A stretch of 64,000 bases of DNA, from assembly GCF_000981585.1 (NCBI RefSeq), contig NZ_LN831776.1, positions 5,811,187 to 5,875,186 on the forward strand. Direction: 5' to 3'. Shown here in pieces: positions 28,508-37,720 of this stretch (position 1 is its first letter; each line of letters opens with the position of its first letter). The notes below the pieces were generated by a model. The model worked only from the letters and a program-made list of their open reading frames with translations. It had not been told where the DNA came from and did no database searches. Source of the DNA: Paenibacillus riograndensis SBR5. Its GTDB lineage: Bacteria > Bacillota > Bacilli > Paenibacillales > Paenibacillaceae. Both the position numbers and the translations under genes were made by a program.

Positions 28508-29466
28508 GTATATACAGGCTTCGGGGATGGTCCGTGGTTCTCCTGCTGCTGACGGCAGGCTTCCTGCTTGGCGGCTGCCTCCAGTCAGCCGGAGCAGCGG
28601 ATACTCCTCAGAAGGGAGCGGGAGAATCCCCGTTACATGCGGACGAAGAACCTCCTCTGACCTTCGGCATTATCTACCCTATGGTAAATGCCACTTACGA
28701 GATGATCACCGGGAAGGCGGAGGCCGTAGCCCGGAAGCATAACGTGGAGCTGCTGGTGCAAGCTCCCGATGAGGCCAATCTGGAACAGCAGATCCGGATT
28801 ATGGAGATGATGATTAAGCGGGGCGTAGACGGCATTGCGATTGCACCCGTGGATTCACAGGCGCTCACCGCCATGATTAACAAGGCGGCTGCCCAAGGGA
28901 TTCCCGTGGTCTGCTTCGAATCGGATTCGCCTGCCAGCCGGAGAGCAGCCTATATCGGGGCGGATAACCGGGCAACCGGCGCAGTGATGGGACAGACGGT
29001 GGAACGTCTGCTAAGCGGCAAAGGTATGATTCTGGTCGAGTCTGGGATGTCCCGGATGCAGAGCACCCGGGAACGCCTGCTGGGACTTGAGGCTTACCTG
29101 ACTCAGCATACGGACATTGATGTACTGGAGATCCGCCACAATGACGGCAGTGAGGAGCGGGCTGCCGGGCAGCTGGAGCAGATGATCTCGGACCACCCCC
29201 ATTTCAGCGCGCTGGTCAATCTGGATTTTGTCTCCAGCACCAGCTCTGTTCTGGTCTGGAAGGCCAAGGGGCTGAAGCGTTATAATCTCGCCCTCGGTCT
29301 GACCCCTGCCTTGCAGCAAGCGGTGGAGAACGGCCAAATTACACGGGTGATCTCACAGAACGAGCAGAACTGGGGCGAGGATATCATCAACACGCTGCTC
29401 CTGCAGGCCAAAGGCTTAGATACAGCGCAATGGATCAACACGGATATTTCAATTATTGGCGAGTAG
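28504..29466 (+). CDS. Sugar-binding lipoprotein encoded with the two-component system (probable co-sensor)
   Basis: 320 residues from GTG 28504, overlapping the regulator stop by 4 bp. Signal peptide with lipobox LGGC (LLLLTAGFLLGGC). A periplasmic-binding family 4 fold (FGIIYPMVNATYEMITGKAE, GIAIAPVDSQALTAMINKAA, AAYIGADNRATGAVMGQTVE). Placed in the kinase-regulator operon and not in the transporter operon; such proteins are known to present sugar to membrane kinases, so a sensing role is likely. A long perfect hairpin ends the operon. Confidence 0.85.
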   Translation: MSIYRLRGWSVVLLLLTAGFLLGGCLQSAGAADTPQKGAGESPLHADEEPPLTFGIIYPMVNATYEMITGKAEAVARKHNVELLVQAPDEANLEQQIRIMEMMIKRGVDGIAIAPVDSQALTAMINKAAAQGIPVVCFESDSPASRRAAYIGADNRATGAVMGQTVERLLSGKGMILVESGMSRMQSTRERLLGLEAYLTQHTDIDVLEIRHNDGSEERAAGQLEQMISDHPHFSALVNLDFVSSTSSVLVWKAKGLKRYNLALGLTPALQQAVENGQITRVISQNEQNWGEDIINTLLLQAKGLDTAQWINTDISIIGE

Positions 29467-29469
29467 CTG

Positions 29470-29496
29470 CTCCCGGGAAGCAGAGCTTCCCGGGAG
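29470..29496. terminator. Bidirectional hairpin between convergent genes
   Basis: CTCCCGGGAAGC (29470-29481) and GCTTCCCGGGAG (29485-29496) form a perfect 12-bp stem with a 3-nt loop, in the 36 bp between the ends of two convergent genes. T-runs are weak on both sides. Confidence 0.65.
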
Positions 29497-29502
29497 AATC
29501 CT

Positions 29503-30876
29503 TCAATAAGCCCCCGCACTCAGCTTCAGAATCGTACCGGTGGAAGCCGGAATGACATCCGCATAACTCCCCAGTCCAAAATAGAAATCGCCATTGTGTT
29601 CCTCGAAGGAACGGGCGAACGTATCCCCGCTGAAGCGGAAGACTTCACTCCAGCCATCTCCGCCGGCTGCGAAGCCGGCAGTGTTTTTGCGGCAGACAAC
29701 ATTCGTATATTGTCCTGAGGCTTCCTTTACGTAACCGAGCACATATACCGTCTCTCCGCGCTCCAGAATATCCATAGGCACTACAGCAGAGTCAGGCAAC
29801 CGTTCCTTGCGCACATTCTGGAAGTCAGCCCCGGCCGAGAAGAGCCCCTGCGGGATCGATTGATGATCATTATAGATCACTCCGGCAATATAGAGCAGCC
29901 GGTCGTTGACCGGGGTCGTGCGCAGGAGCTTCAGCCAAGGCTGGCCGCTGACACCGGGAACATTCACTTCACCGGGTTTGGTAACGAAGCTGAGCCCCGG
30001 AAACAACTGGGTACTGGTAAAAGTCAGCTTTGACGTCTGAACCCCCCCGCTGCTGCTCTGCTTAATGGAGGTCATATACCCCTTCTCATTTGCAATCCCC
30101 TGGGTCTTCCCTGCCGTAGCGGAGGAAGCATACAGTGTGTCGCCCAGCTCGAACAGATTATACGCACGCATAATACCGTACTGGGAGACCGAGCCGAGGC
30201 GGGTCCAGGTCGCTCCCCTGTTCGAAGACACGTAAATCAAGGGCCCTTCGTTAGCGCCCAGTGCTGCGTACAGCTTGCCTTTGTAGTAGGCCATATCGTA
30301 CACATGGATGCCTCCGGGAATGTTCATGTATTGGTCCCAGTGATCCCCGTTCAGCCGATAAAAATTCCCATAAGCCCACCCGGGTACTCTGGAGTCATGC
30401 CCGGGAATATACAGCTCCCCGTTCAGCACCTTGAAGGTATCGATCTGCTCATCCATGACATAGACATTGGTAGTCACCTTGCCTGTCGCCGGGTTGGTAT
30501 ATGTAACATCCTGGACAGAGAATTTATTCTGGGCAAGATCCCAGTAATAGATTGGAACCGGCCCCGCATTGGGCGAAGGCGCATTGTTGCTGCTGTTGCC
30601 GTGACCCAGATAGATTTTGCCGCCAAAAAGCTGCATGTCCCAGACATTACGCGCGTAAGGTGCTTTCTTAAACGGGCTGCCCAGCACTGTCATGGAAGAA
30701 CTGACATCCGCAGCAGCCGCAGCCGGAGCCGCAGTCGGAGCCGCAGCCTCTGCCCCGATAACCTGCCCGCTCTGGACAGACGAAGCCAGTACCTGCCCCC
30801 CTCCCGTATAAGATACAGCACCCAGCAGCATAAGCCCTGCACACAACCGGCTTATATGATTTATTACCCCATGCAT
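29503..30876 (-). CDS. Secreted protein of unknown function, probable beta-propeller
   Basis: 457 residues. N-terminal signal peptide (ISRLCAGLMLLGAVSYTGGG), then an Ala-rich stretch (~45-60) and a repetitive beta-rich body: WDMQLFGGKIYLGHGNSSNN, DTFKVLNGELYIPGHDSR, YDMAYYKGKLYAALGAN, LFELGDTLYASSA, HNGDFYFGLGSYAD. These G(G/E)xLY-type strands recur every 50-60 residues, like propeller blades of sialidase/exo-type repeats. I do not recognise the family and see no catalytic signature. AGGAGGA precedes ATG 30876. Next to an array-scarred region and the sugar-sensing operon. Confidence 0.7.
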   Translation of the reverse strand: MHGVINHISRLCAGLMLLGAVSYTGGGQVLASSVQSGQVIGAEAAAPTAAPAAAAADVSSSMTVLGSPFKKAPYARNVWDMQLFGGKIYLGHGNSSNNAPSPNAGPVPIYYWDLAQNKFSVQDVTYTNPATGKVTTNVYVMDEQIDTFKVLNGELYIPGHDSRVPGWAYGNFYRLNGDHWDQYMNIPGGIHVYDMAYYKGKLYAALGANEGPLIYVSSNRGATWTRLGSVSQYGIMRAYNLFELGDTLYASSATAGKTQGIANEKGYMTSIKQSSSGGVQTSKLTFTSTQLFPGLSFVTKPGEVNVPGVSGQPWLKLLRTTPVNDRLLYIAGVIYNDHQSIPQGLFSAGADFQNVRKERLPDSAVVPMDILERGETVYVLGYVKEASGQYTNVVCRKNTAGFAAGGDGWSEVFRFSGDTFARSFEEHNGDFYFGLGSYADVIPASTGTILKLSAGAY

Positions 30877-30919
30877 GATGAATCCTCCTAATCTTTGGAA
30901 TGAAGCAATGATAAACTAA

Positions 30920-31160
30920 TTATTTGTAAAAAAGAAGCCGTAAAGGAAATATTAGTACTTTCGGTATAACACAGGCCGACCACAGGATAAAATAGCGGGA
31001 TTTCAGTACCTCCTTGATGATCTCCTTCTCATTGACCGTGCCGACAATCCGCCAGCCGGACAGATAGCTGGTACTGCCGTATTCCTTCTCGAAATCGATG
31101 ATATGCTCCTGCTTCAGGGAGGCATACAGCTGCCGGTCCTTCCCTTGCCAGTCTATGGCC
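30920..31160 (-). pseudogene. Remnant of a YesM-type sensor kinase beside array C
   Basis: About 80 codons read RAIDWQGKDRQLYASLKQEH, then EYGSTSYLSGWRIVGTVNEK, EIIKEVLKSRYFILWSACV, stop at 30920. SGWRIVGTVNEKEI followed by a hydrophobic segment is typical of the end of the extracytoplasmic domain and second membrane helix of these kinases. Everything upstream is replaced by repeat array C (first full unit at 31197) and everything downstream is lost. Only the sensor tail survives. Confidence 0.7.
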
Positions 31161-31196
31161 CGGTTATTCGGCCCACACACATTCGCGCCGTCCAAT

Positions 31197-31630
31197 GTGT
31201 TTAGTTTTTCGCATACATTCGGCCCAAGTACACTCGCGCCGCCCAATGTATTCGGTTTTTCGCATACATCCGGCCCACACGCACTCGCGCCCGCCCAATG
31301 TGTTCGCTTTTTCGCATACATCCGGCCCACACGCACTCGCGCCCGCCCAATGTGTTCGCTTTTTCGCATACATTTGGCCCACACGCACTCGCGCCGTCCA
31401 TTGTGTTCAGTTTTTCGCATACATTTGGCCCACACGCACTCGCGCCGTCCATTGTGTTCGCTTTTTCGCATACATTTGGCCCACACGCACTCGCGCCCGC
31501 CAATGTGTTCGGTTTTTCGCATACATTCGGCCACGCACACTCGCGCCCGCCCAATGTGTTCGGTTTTTCGCATACATTCGGCCCACACGCATTCACATCG
31601 CCCATTGTGTTCGCTTTTTCGCATACATCT
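31197..31630 (+). repeat. 51/52-bp tandem repeat array C, 9 units
   Basis: Units start at 31197, 31248, 31300, 31352, 31403, 31454, 31505, 31556 and 31607. The core is the same as in arrays A, B and D (some units have TTCGC for TTCGG). The linker is of a different type, CCCACACGCACTCGCGCC. A partial unit lies at 31164-31196. The array starts at the kinase remnant and ends 11 bp before the GH31 terminator. Confidence 0.93.
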
Positions 31631-31640
31631 CACCCAAATA

Positions 31641-31683
31641 ACAGAGCAGCGACCCTCCATAAACTGGAGAACCGCTGCTCTGT
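31641..31683 (-). terminator. Hairpin terminator downstream of GH31
   Basis: ACAGAGCAGCG (31641-31651) and CGCTGCTCTGT (31673-31683) form an 11-bp perfect stem with an inner CTCCA/TGGAG stem, 36 bp after the GH31 stop. T-run is short on both strands. Confidence 0.65.
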
Positions 31684-31718
31684 TTAACTTATGCAGTTGT
31701 GAGCATGTGAGGAATTAC

Positions 31719-33701
31719 TTACTCCTCAGCCCCGCCAAGAACCGGCAGCACGGCACCATCCCGCACAAACAGCGGAATCTGCGTGAGCGGCGCATCGATC
31801 CTAATAGCCTGTCCGCCGGCATAGGCTGTGCCGGTATAGACATGGGTCCACTCTGAGCCGGACGGCAGGTACACCTTGCGCGCACGTTCACCCTCACCCA
31901 GTACCGGGGCGACCAGCAGATCGGGACCGAACATATACTGGTCCTCGATATCCCAGGCCGCCGGGTCCTGAGGGAAATCATAGAACAATGGACGCATAGG
32001 CGGCGTGCCCTTCTCATGTGCAGCCTCCATCAGCCCGCGGATATACGGCTTCAGCCGCTCTCTCATCTGCATGAACTCCTTGAAGATGGCATACGCCTCT
32101 TCCCCGTAGCTCCACACCTCATTATCCGAGCCGCTTCCGCATACGCCTCCGCCGCGCGTTCCGGTTGGCGGAACAAAAGGCGAGCGGTCCCCGTGCAGCC
32201 TGAATACCGGAGAGAACGCGCCATACTGGAACCAGCGGACCATCAGCTCCCGGAATGAGGCATCTGCCGGATTGCCGCCGTGGAAGCCGCCGATGTCGGT
32301 GGTCCACCATGGAATCCCGGCCACCGCCATATTCAGTCCGGCCCGCACCTGAATGCCCAGCACCTTGAAGCTGGAATGAATATCGCCAGACCATACAAGC
32401 GCCCCGTAGCGCTGGCTGCCCGCCCAGGCGGTACGCACCAGATTGATAATATTCTCCTGGCCTTCAGCGACCATGCCGTCATAGAAGGTCTGGCTGTATT
32501 TCATCGGATAGATATTGCCGATCTGCTTACTGGAGCCGATATGATAACGGTAGATATCATGGTCATAGACCGTCAGCTCCGGCTCCGCCTCATCGAGCCA
32601 GAATACCTTGATCCCTTTGTCATAATAATTCTGCTTAATCAGTCCCCACAGGAACTTGCGGGCTTCCGGATTAGTCGCATCGAAGATCGCATTCTGTCCA
32701 AGGAACTGGAATTGCGTCCGCACCCCGCGGTCTGAGCGCAGCAGGTACCCTTTTTCCAGCATCTCCTTATAATTCTCACTCTCCGTCTGGACAGTCGGCC
32801 AGACCGAGACCATCAGCTCAATGCCCAGCTCCTGCAGCTCCTGCACCATTGCCTCAGGATCAGGCCAATATTCCGGGTCAAACCGCCAGTCCCCCTGATT
32901 CGTCCAGTGGAAGAAATCAATGACGATGACGTCAATCGGCAGACCCCGCCGTTTATGCTCCCTCGCCACCTCCAGCAATTCCTCCTGCGTACGGTAGCGG
33001 AGCTTGCACTGCCAGAACCCCATTCCATAATCCGGCATCATCGGCACGGTTCCCGTAGCCTTGGCATAAGCCTCCTCGATCTCGGCAGGCGAGTCACCGG
33101 CAGTAATCCAATAATCCAGCTGCTTGGAGGATGGGGCTGTCCATTCCGTCACATTCAGACTGAAATGCGCCTGTCCAATCGCCGGATTATGCCACAGGAA
33201 CCCGTAACCGGCACTGGACAGCACGAACGGAATGCTGATCTGGCTGTTGCGGTGGGTCAGCTCCAGCGAACAGCCCTTCAGATTCAGAAAGGAGTGCTGA
33301 TACTGCCCCATGCCGTACAGCTTCTCTAACGGGTCCGCTTCCAGCCGGAGCTTCACGGAGAAGTCGCTGCTGCCGGGAATGGCGCTAAGCTCTCTGCCCC
33401 CGTATTTTAACTGATAGGTATCCTCCGTCTCGTTAAGGAGCAGCTTGCCATGCTGGTTGTAGAAGAAGATCTGCCCCTTGTCCGTTATTTCCGCCCGGAT
33501 ATTCCCGTTCACAATCGTCGCGCGCTCTTTGGTAATCGATATATGACTCAGCGTCTGCACAGCAGGCAGAAGCGCCCACTGCTCATCGGTAATCTCCGCA
33601 TACGAAGCCCGGATACGCAGCGAATGCTCTCCCCAAGGCTCTATCCAGACTCTCTCATGGTCATATTCTCTGATTAGTCTGCCATTCTCTTCACGAAACA
33701 T
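31719..33701 (-). CDS. GH31 alpha-xylosidase-like glycosidase, cytoplasmic
   Basis: 660 residues, no signal peptide. N-terminal beta-sandwich ~1-215, then the barrel: VIVIDFFHWTNQGDWRFDP is the substrate-binding region typical of alpha-xylosidases, nucleophile Asp370 lies in VFWLDEAEPE and acid/base Asp440 in LVWSGDIHSS. It would remove alpha-xylose from xyloglucan or similar oligosaccharides after import. It is shorter than the other GH31 (55320), lacking the long C-terminal region. Divergent from the AraC gene at 33827, its likely regulator. Confidence 0.87.
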   Translation of the reverse strand: MFREENGRLIREYDHERVWIEPWGEHSLRIRASYAEITDEQWALLPAVQTLSHISITKERATIVNGNIRAEITDKGQIFFYNQHGKLLLNETEDTYQLKYGGRELSAIPGSSDFSVKLRLEADPLEKLYGMGQYQHSFLNLKGCSLELTHRNSQISIPFVLSSAGYGFLWHNPAIGQAHFSLNVTEWTAPSSKQLDYWITAGDSPAEIEEAYAKATGTVPMMPDYGMGFWQCKLRYRTQEELLEVAREHKRRGLPIDVIVIDFFHWTNQGDWRFDPEYWPDPEAMVQELQELGIELMVSVWPTVQTESENYKEMLEKGYLLRSDRGVRTQFQFLGQNAIFDATNPEARKFLWGLIKQNYYDKGIKVFWLDEAEPELTVYDHDIYRYHIGSSKQIGNIYPMKYSQTFYDGMVAEGQENIINLVRTAWAGSQRYGALVWSGDIHSSFKVLGIQVRAGLNMAVAGIPWWTTDIGGFHGGNPADASFRELMVRWFQYGAFSPVFRLHGDRSPFVPPTGTRGGGVCGSGSDNEVWSYGEEAYAIFKEFMQMRERLKPYIRGLMEAAHEKGTPPMRPLFYDFPQDPAAWDIEDQYMFGPDLLVAPVLGEGERARKVYLPSGSEWTHVYTGTAYAGGQAIRIDAPLTQIPLFVRDGAVLPVLGGAEE

Positions 33702-33731
33702 AGCGCGATCCCTCCAACAGTTCTATAATAA

Positions 33732-33741
33732 GGTTGCAACC
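33732..33741. promoter_or_regulatory. Palindrome GGTTGCAACC between GH31 and AraC genes
   Basis: A perfect 10-bp palindrome in the 125-bp divergent intergenic region, followed by a second TGCAAA at 33755. A possible AraC-protein binding site. Confidence 0.3.
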
Positions 33742-33826
33742 ACATTATAAAGAGTGCAAAGCCGCTATACTATACATGAAAGTACGCATCTATCATACGA
33801 TATTACGATTGTGTGGAGGGATTAAG

Positions 33827-34729
33827 ATGAGTGGAACACTCGAGGACAAGCCCTATCCATGGAAAAAAGAGCACACGGAAATTCCCGAGGGCCTGTTTCC
33901 CATCAATGTATTTCATATCTGCTTTCCGGACCGCAGTATTATTCCGCCTCACTGGCATGATCATCTCGAATGGATTCTCATTACCAAGGGCAGCTTCCGC
34001 GTGCAGGTTGGCCCCCATTCCAGAGAGCTGATGCAGGGCGAGCTTGCCTTCGTCAGCCGTCCGCAGATTCATGCGGCTTACCCGACCGAGGATGGCAGTG
34101 AGCTGTATGCGGTTGTCTACAACGAAGCGCTGCTGAACGGCATGCGGGACCTGACCGAGCTTCAGCATATCCGGCCGCTGCTCTCCGGTGAAATCCGGCT
34201 GCCCGCCTTCTATGATACGGACCAGCCGGTCACCCGGCAGATCAGAGGATGTATTGAACAGATTATCTACAGTTACCAGAGCAAGAGCCCCGGGTACGAA
34301 CTATGTATCAAAGGCGGCCTGTTCTCTTCCCTGGGTCTGGCTTATCCCCTGGCCGAGTTCACAGCACCGCCTTCAAAAAGAGACCGGCAGGAGACGGGCA
34401 TCCAGCCCCTGCTGATTCATCTCAGCAACCATTTCCATGAACCGCTGACCGTAGAGGAGGCCGCACGGATCTGCTGTGTGACCCCCAACTATTTCTGTCA
34501 TCTGTTCAAAAAGAACACCGGCAAGACCTTAATCGAATATGTGAACATGCTGCGTGTGCATGAGGCCAGCCGCCTGCTCCAGCTTCGCCGGTATTCGATT
34601 CAGGAGGTTGCCTTCAGGGTCGGGTTCACGGGCCTGACTTATTTCGGAAGGATATTCAAGCAGCATACGTCGATGACACCCAGCGAATATGCTTCCCATT
34701 TCCAGACCCGGACTTATTCTTCTCTGTGA
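33827..34729 (+). CDS. AraC-family transcriptional regulator
   Basis: 300 residues from ATG 33827 (GGAGGG upstream; the frame is open further up but has no ribosome site). N-terminal cupin (IIPPHWHDHLEWILITKGSF, MQGELAFVSRPQIHAAYP) with the HWHDHLE metal/ligand-like motif, and a C-terminal double helix-turn-helix (LTVEEAARICCVTPNYFCHL, IQEVAFRVGFTGLTYFGRIF, MTPSEYASHF). Divergent from the GH31 gene. Its last 16 bp overlap the 3' end of the convergent GH43 at 34714. Confidence 0.88.
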   Translation: MSGTLEDKPYPWKKEHTEIPEGLFPINVFHICFPDRSIIPPHWHDHLEWILITKGSFRVQVGPHSRELMQGELAFVSRPQIHAAYPTEDGSELYAVVYNEALLNGMRDLTELQHIRPLLSGEIRLPAFYDTDQPVTRQIRGCIEQIIYSYQSKSPGYELCIKGGLFSSLGLAYPLAEFTAPPSKRDRQETGIQPLLIHLSNHFHEPLTVEEAARICCVTPNYFCHLFKKNTGKTLIEYVNMLRVHEASRLLQLRRYSIQEVAFRVGFTGLTYFGRIFKQHTSMTPSEYASHFQTRTYSSL

Positions 34730-36225
34730 TAACGGAAATAATCGAAATCAGCATAGCCGCCGGGCTGGCGGGTCGCATAATTGAACAAGCCGATCCGGTA
34801 GCCCATGAAATGATCCAGTGTGTATTTCATATGCAGCGTCTGTCCGATGGGATGCCAGACCTCCCCGTCCCCTGAATAGAAGAACCGGGCCTCGTCCACG
34901 CCATCCTCGAAGTTGAAATCGATTCTGAGACCGATTCGCTCACCCGTGAACGGGACACTCTCTACCACCTCGGTGCCCTTGTCACCGTTGATACACATAT
35001 TCACATCGAGCTGCCCCTGCTCTCCGGCGGCAACCTCAACCGTGCCGTACCCGTTCTGCAGGGCCACCATACCTGCCCTGTCCCCGGCGCTCAAGCCGGA
35101 GACATGCAGCATCGTCTCGGCGCTGCTGGCTGGACCCTCCGTCCGCTGGGTCAGCGTATTTCGGGCCAGCAGAACATCGTCAGCTATCCGGCCTGTGCGC
35201 AGCCGCAGATAACCCGGCCGCTCCGTGACCGACCACAGTCCGTTGTCGGGGTTGTGGTTCCACTGCCACTGGAGCGCCAGCCGGTTCTCCGTATACTCGA
35301 ACTCATCGCTGATCACAAGCGGCTTCGGCTCCCCTGCAGGAAGCTTCGTCTCGAAGGACAGCGGAGCCTTGCCGCCATCCCCGATCACTGGCCAGTTGTT
35401 CTCCCAAGTCAGAGGGAACACGCAGGGAATGCGTCCGACAGCCCCGTGATCCTGGAACAGCACAGCATACCAGTATCCGTCCGGAGTATCCACAATCCCG
35501 CCTTGCGCCACGCCGTTATTGCGGTAGCCCAGATCATCATCCAGAACAACCCTGTGCTCATAAGGGCCCAGCAGCTCCCTGGACCGGTAGCACAGCTGGC
35601 GTCTGCGCTGATTCCCCGCTGACGGCCATTCAATGAAGAAGAGGAAGTAGTAGCCGTCCCGCTTATGGGCGTGACAGCCTTCTATCCTCAGCATGATGTC
35701 CTTCCGCTCGCCTTCCAGCAGCAGTTGATCCGTTCCGCCGGGCTTCACAGCCGTCAGATCCGCTGTCAGCTCCTGGACCCGGATATCCCCGTTCCCGTAG
35801 ATCACGTAATTGCGTCCGTCATCATCAAGCAGCAGCGCCGGGTCATGGTACAGCCCCGGAATGACCGAACGCTCCCATGGTCCGTGCTCAATATCCCGGG
35901 TCTGGTAGATATAGAACTGATCCATGTCATTGGAGGAGAAGCATACATAGAAGGTCCCATTCTTGTGACGCAATGATGCGGCCCAGGAGCCGCTGCCATA
36001 GATGCCTTCGCCGTCCTCCAGCCGGTGGGCCTCATTCTCCTCGAAGGTGTCATAGACGTAACCCACTATCTCCCAATCCTTCAGATTCACCGATTTCATA
36101 ATCGGGCAGCCCGGCATGGAGTGCATGCTGGTGCTGACCATATAGAACACAGGGCCGACCCGGATGACATCCACATCCGGGACATCTGCCCATATCACTG
36201 GATTGGTAATTTTGGCTGTATTCAA
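34714..36225 (-). CDS. GH43 beta-xylosidase/arabinofuranosidase with C-terminal beta-sandwich, cytoplasmic
   Basis: 503 residues from TTG 36225 (GGGGCGG upstream). No signal peptide. GH43 propeller ~1-300: PVIWADVPDVDVIRVGPVFY, YHDPALLLDDDGRNY, RIEGCHAHKRDGYYFLFF. The C-terminal concanavalin-like domain (~310-503) closes the active site in this class (WQWNHNPDNGLWSVTERPGY, GGYADFDYFRYHREE). It is the cytoplasmic counterpart of the frameshifted secreted enzyme at 15230. Last gene of the long minus-strand cluster, 18 bp after GH43-CBM6. Confidence 0.9.
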   Translation of the reverse strand: MNTAKITNPVIWADVPDVDVIRVGPVFYMVSTSMHSMPGCPIMKSVNLKDWEIVGYVYDTFEENEAHRLEDGEGIYGSGSWAASLRHKNGTFYVCFSSNDMDQFYIYQTRDIEHGPWERSVIPGLYHDPALLLDDDGRNYVIYGNGDIRVQELTADLTAVKPGGTDQLLLEGERKDIMLRIEGCHAHKRDGYYFLFFIEWPSAGNQRRRQLCYRSRELLGPYEHRVVLDDDLGYRNNGVAQGGIVDTPDGYWYAVLFQDHGAVGRIPCVFPLTWENNWPVIGDGGKAPLSFETKLPAGEPKPLVISDEFEYTENRLALQWQWNHNPDNGLWSVTERPGYLRLRTGRIADDVLLARNTLTQRTEGPASSAETMLHVSGLSAGDRAGMVALQNGYGTVEVAAGEQGQLDVNMCINGDKGTEVVESVPFTGERIGLRIDFNFEDGVDEARFFYSGDGEVWHPIGQTLHMKYTLDHFMGYRIGLFNYATRQPGGYADFDYFRYHREE

Positions 36226-36243
36226 TGTTCCGCCCCCCTGAAG

Positions 36244-37677
36244 TTAGTGCTCTTGCTCTGTGAATTGCCAAGCGGCCAGCTTGAACAGGCTCTTATCGCT
36301 CTCTCCTGTGAATACCAGATAGAGGTTGTGCACTCCCTCCGCTCCCTGGACCTCCGTCTTCAATTCTACCCATTCCTGCGTGCCGTCCGCCGCCGGAACA
36401 GCCAGTCTGCCGATGATTGGACCTGCCGGGTCATCCAGATGCAGCTCCAGCATGCCGCCCGCTTCCAGACTCAGGACCGAGGCCTGGAATGACTCCGCTC
36501 CGCTGCCGAAGTCTAACCCGGAGAGTCCGATCCAGCCGCCGCGCTCAATATCCGTAACCGCCTGCCCGCCTCCGGCAGTAAGGAATTCCGTCTTCACTCC
36601 CGCGCTCCAGCCCATCGTTGCCGCCGGGATACGTTCATACGGATTCAACGCGGCAAGCTGTTGCACACCTTCGTAATCCGCATGAATCTCCTGAATAGAC
36701 CCATCCTCATTATGAGTCAGGCGGTTAAGATGTGTAGAGCGGTAACCGTTCGCAATCCCTTGGGCCTTGGACAAGGTCTGGGCGTGATAAGCAATATACC
36801 AGCTGTCATGGAACTGGAAGACCGCATGATGGTTGTTCCCGGATACGCCGAAGAAATGTCCCGGATTCTTCAGGATCGTGCGGTGATACGTCCAGGGACC
36901 CATCGGATGATCACTGGTCATATAGGCGATCTCTCCCGCAGGAGGGCTGCCTTCCGGCCGCTCTCCGTCATAGAAGTTCGAGCAGTAGGTATAATAGTAG
37001 ACTCCGTTCCACTTATGGATTCCGGCATCCTCGAACATGAACGGGGCTGGAATCACTTTCGCTGTACCCACCACGCTGGTCATGTCCTCACCCAGCGGCA
37101 TCACCCGTGCTGTGCCAGGCTCCGCAAACTGTCCTTCCGGGACGCCGCCTCCGAAGTAGATATACCCCTTGCCGTCGTCATCCACCAGCACCGCCGGGTC
37201 GAACAGCCAGGTAACATCCTCTACCCCAGGTGTGGAGCGCAGAATCAGCGCCTCCCCGATCGGGTCCACCCATGGTCCCACAGGACTATCACTCGACAGA
37301 ACGCCGATGCCGCTGGCATTATTAGCGAAGTAGAGGAAGAACTTATCCTGGCCGTTAATCACGGTATGAACCGCTGCCGGTGCCCACGACTGGGTAGCCC
37401 ACTTCGCTGCACCCTCCGGTCCGGCTACGGCTATCGGACCATGATCGGTCCAGTTCACCAGGTCAGCGGACGAGATTACAGTAATCGTATTAATGCTGCT
37501 GTAGGAGTTCTCCTTCACCACACCGTTCTCATCATACTCCAGTGCATCATTGGTCATGTACAGATAGACTCTGTCCCCGAATACCAGAGCATAAGGATCG
37601 GCTCCGTATCTGTGCGCCACCAGCGGATTGCCATTGGGCTGTACCTTGCCGGCAGCCTGCATCAGTTGAGTTGTCAT
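36244..37677 (-). CDS. GH43 arabinofuranohydrolase with CBM6, cytoplasmic
   Basis: 477 residues, no signal peptide. GH43 domain ~10-345: YGADPYALVFGDRVYLYM, WLFDPAVLVDDDGKGYIY, MFEDAGIHKWNGVYYYTY, FFGVSGNNHHAVFQF. CBM6-like domain ~350-475 (YERIPAATMGWSAGVKTE, SLFKLAAWQF). Clearly a paralogue of the secreted XynD-like enzyme at 16920 but lacking the signal peptide and the CBM36. It should strip arabinose from imported arabinoxylo-oligosaccharides. GGAGGG precedes ATG. A carbohydrate-binding module on a cytoplasmic enzyme is somewhat odd and suggests recent loss of secretion. Confidence 0.9.
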   Translation of the reverse strand: MTTQLMQAAGKVQPNGNPLVAHRYGADPYALVFGDRVYLYMTNDALEYDENGVVKENSYSSINTITVISSADLVNWTDHGPIAVAGPEGAAKWATQSWAPAAVHTVINGQDKFFLYFANNASGIGVLSSDSPVGPWVDPIGEALILRSTPGVEDVTWLFDPAVLVDDDGKGYIYFGGGVPEGQFAEPGTARVMPLGEDMTSVVGTAKVIPAPFMFEDAGIHKWNGVYYYTYCSNFYDGERPEGSPPAGEIAYMTSDHPMGPWTYHRTILKNPGHFFGVSGNNHHAVFQFHDSWYIAYHAQTLSKAQGIANGYRSTHLNRLTHNEDGSIQEIHADYEGVQQLAALNPYERIPAATMGWSAGVKTEFLTAGGGQAVTDIERGGWIGLSGLDFGSGAESFQASVLSLEAGGMLELHLDDPAGPIIGRLAVPAADGTQEWVELKTEVQGAEGVHNLYLVFTGESDKSLFKLAAWQFTEQEH

Positions 37678-37720
37678 TTGATTCCCTCCAGATATAATAA
37701 GGTGTCCAGCTTAAAATAAA

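Noticed and set aside
33734..33826. Upstream start for the AraC gene
   Set aside because: The frame is open but has no ribosome site; ATG 33827 has GGAGGG and begins the family-like N-terminus.
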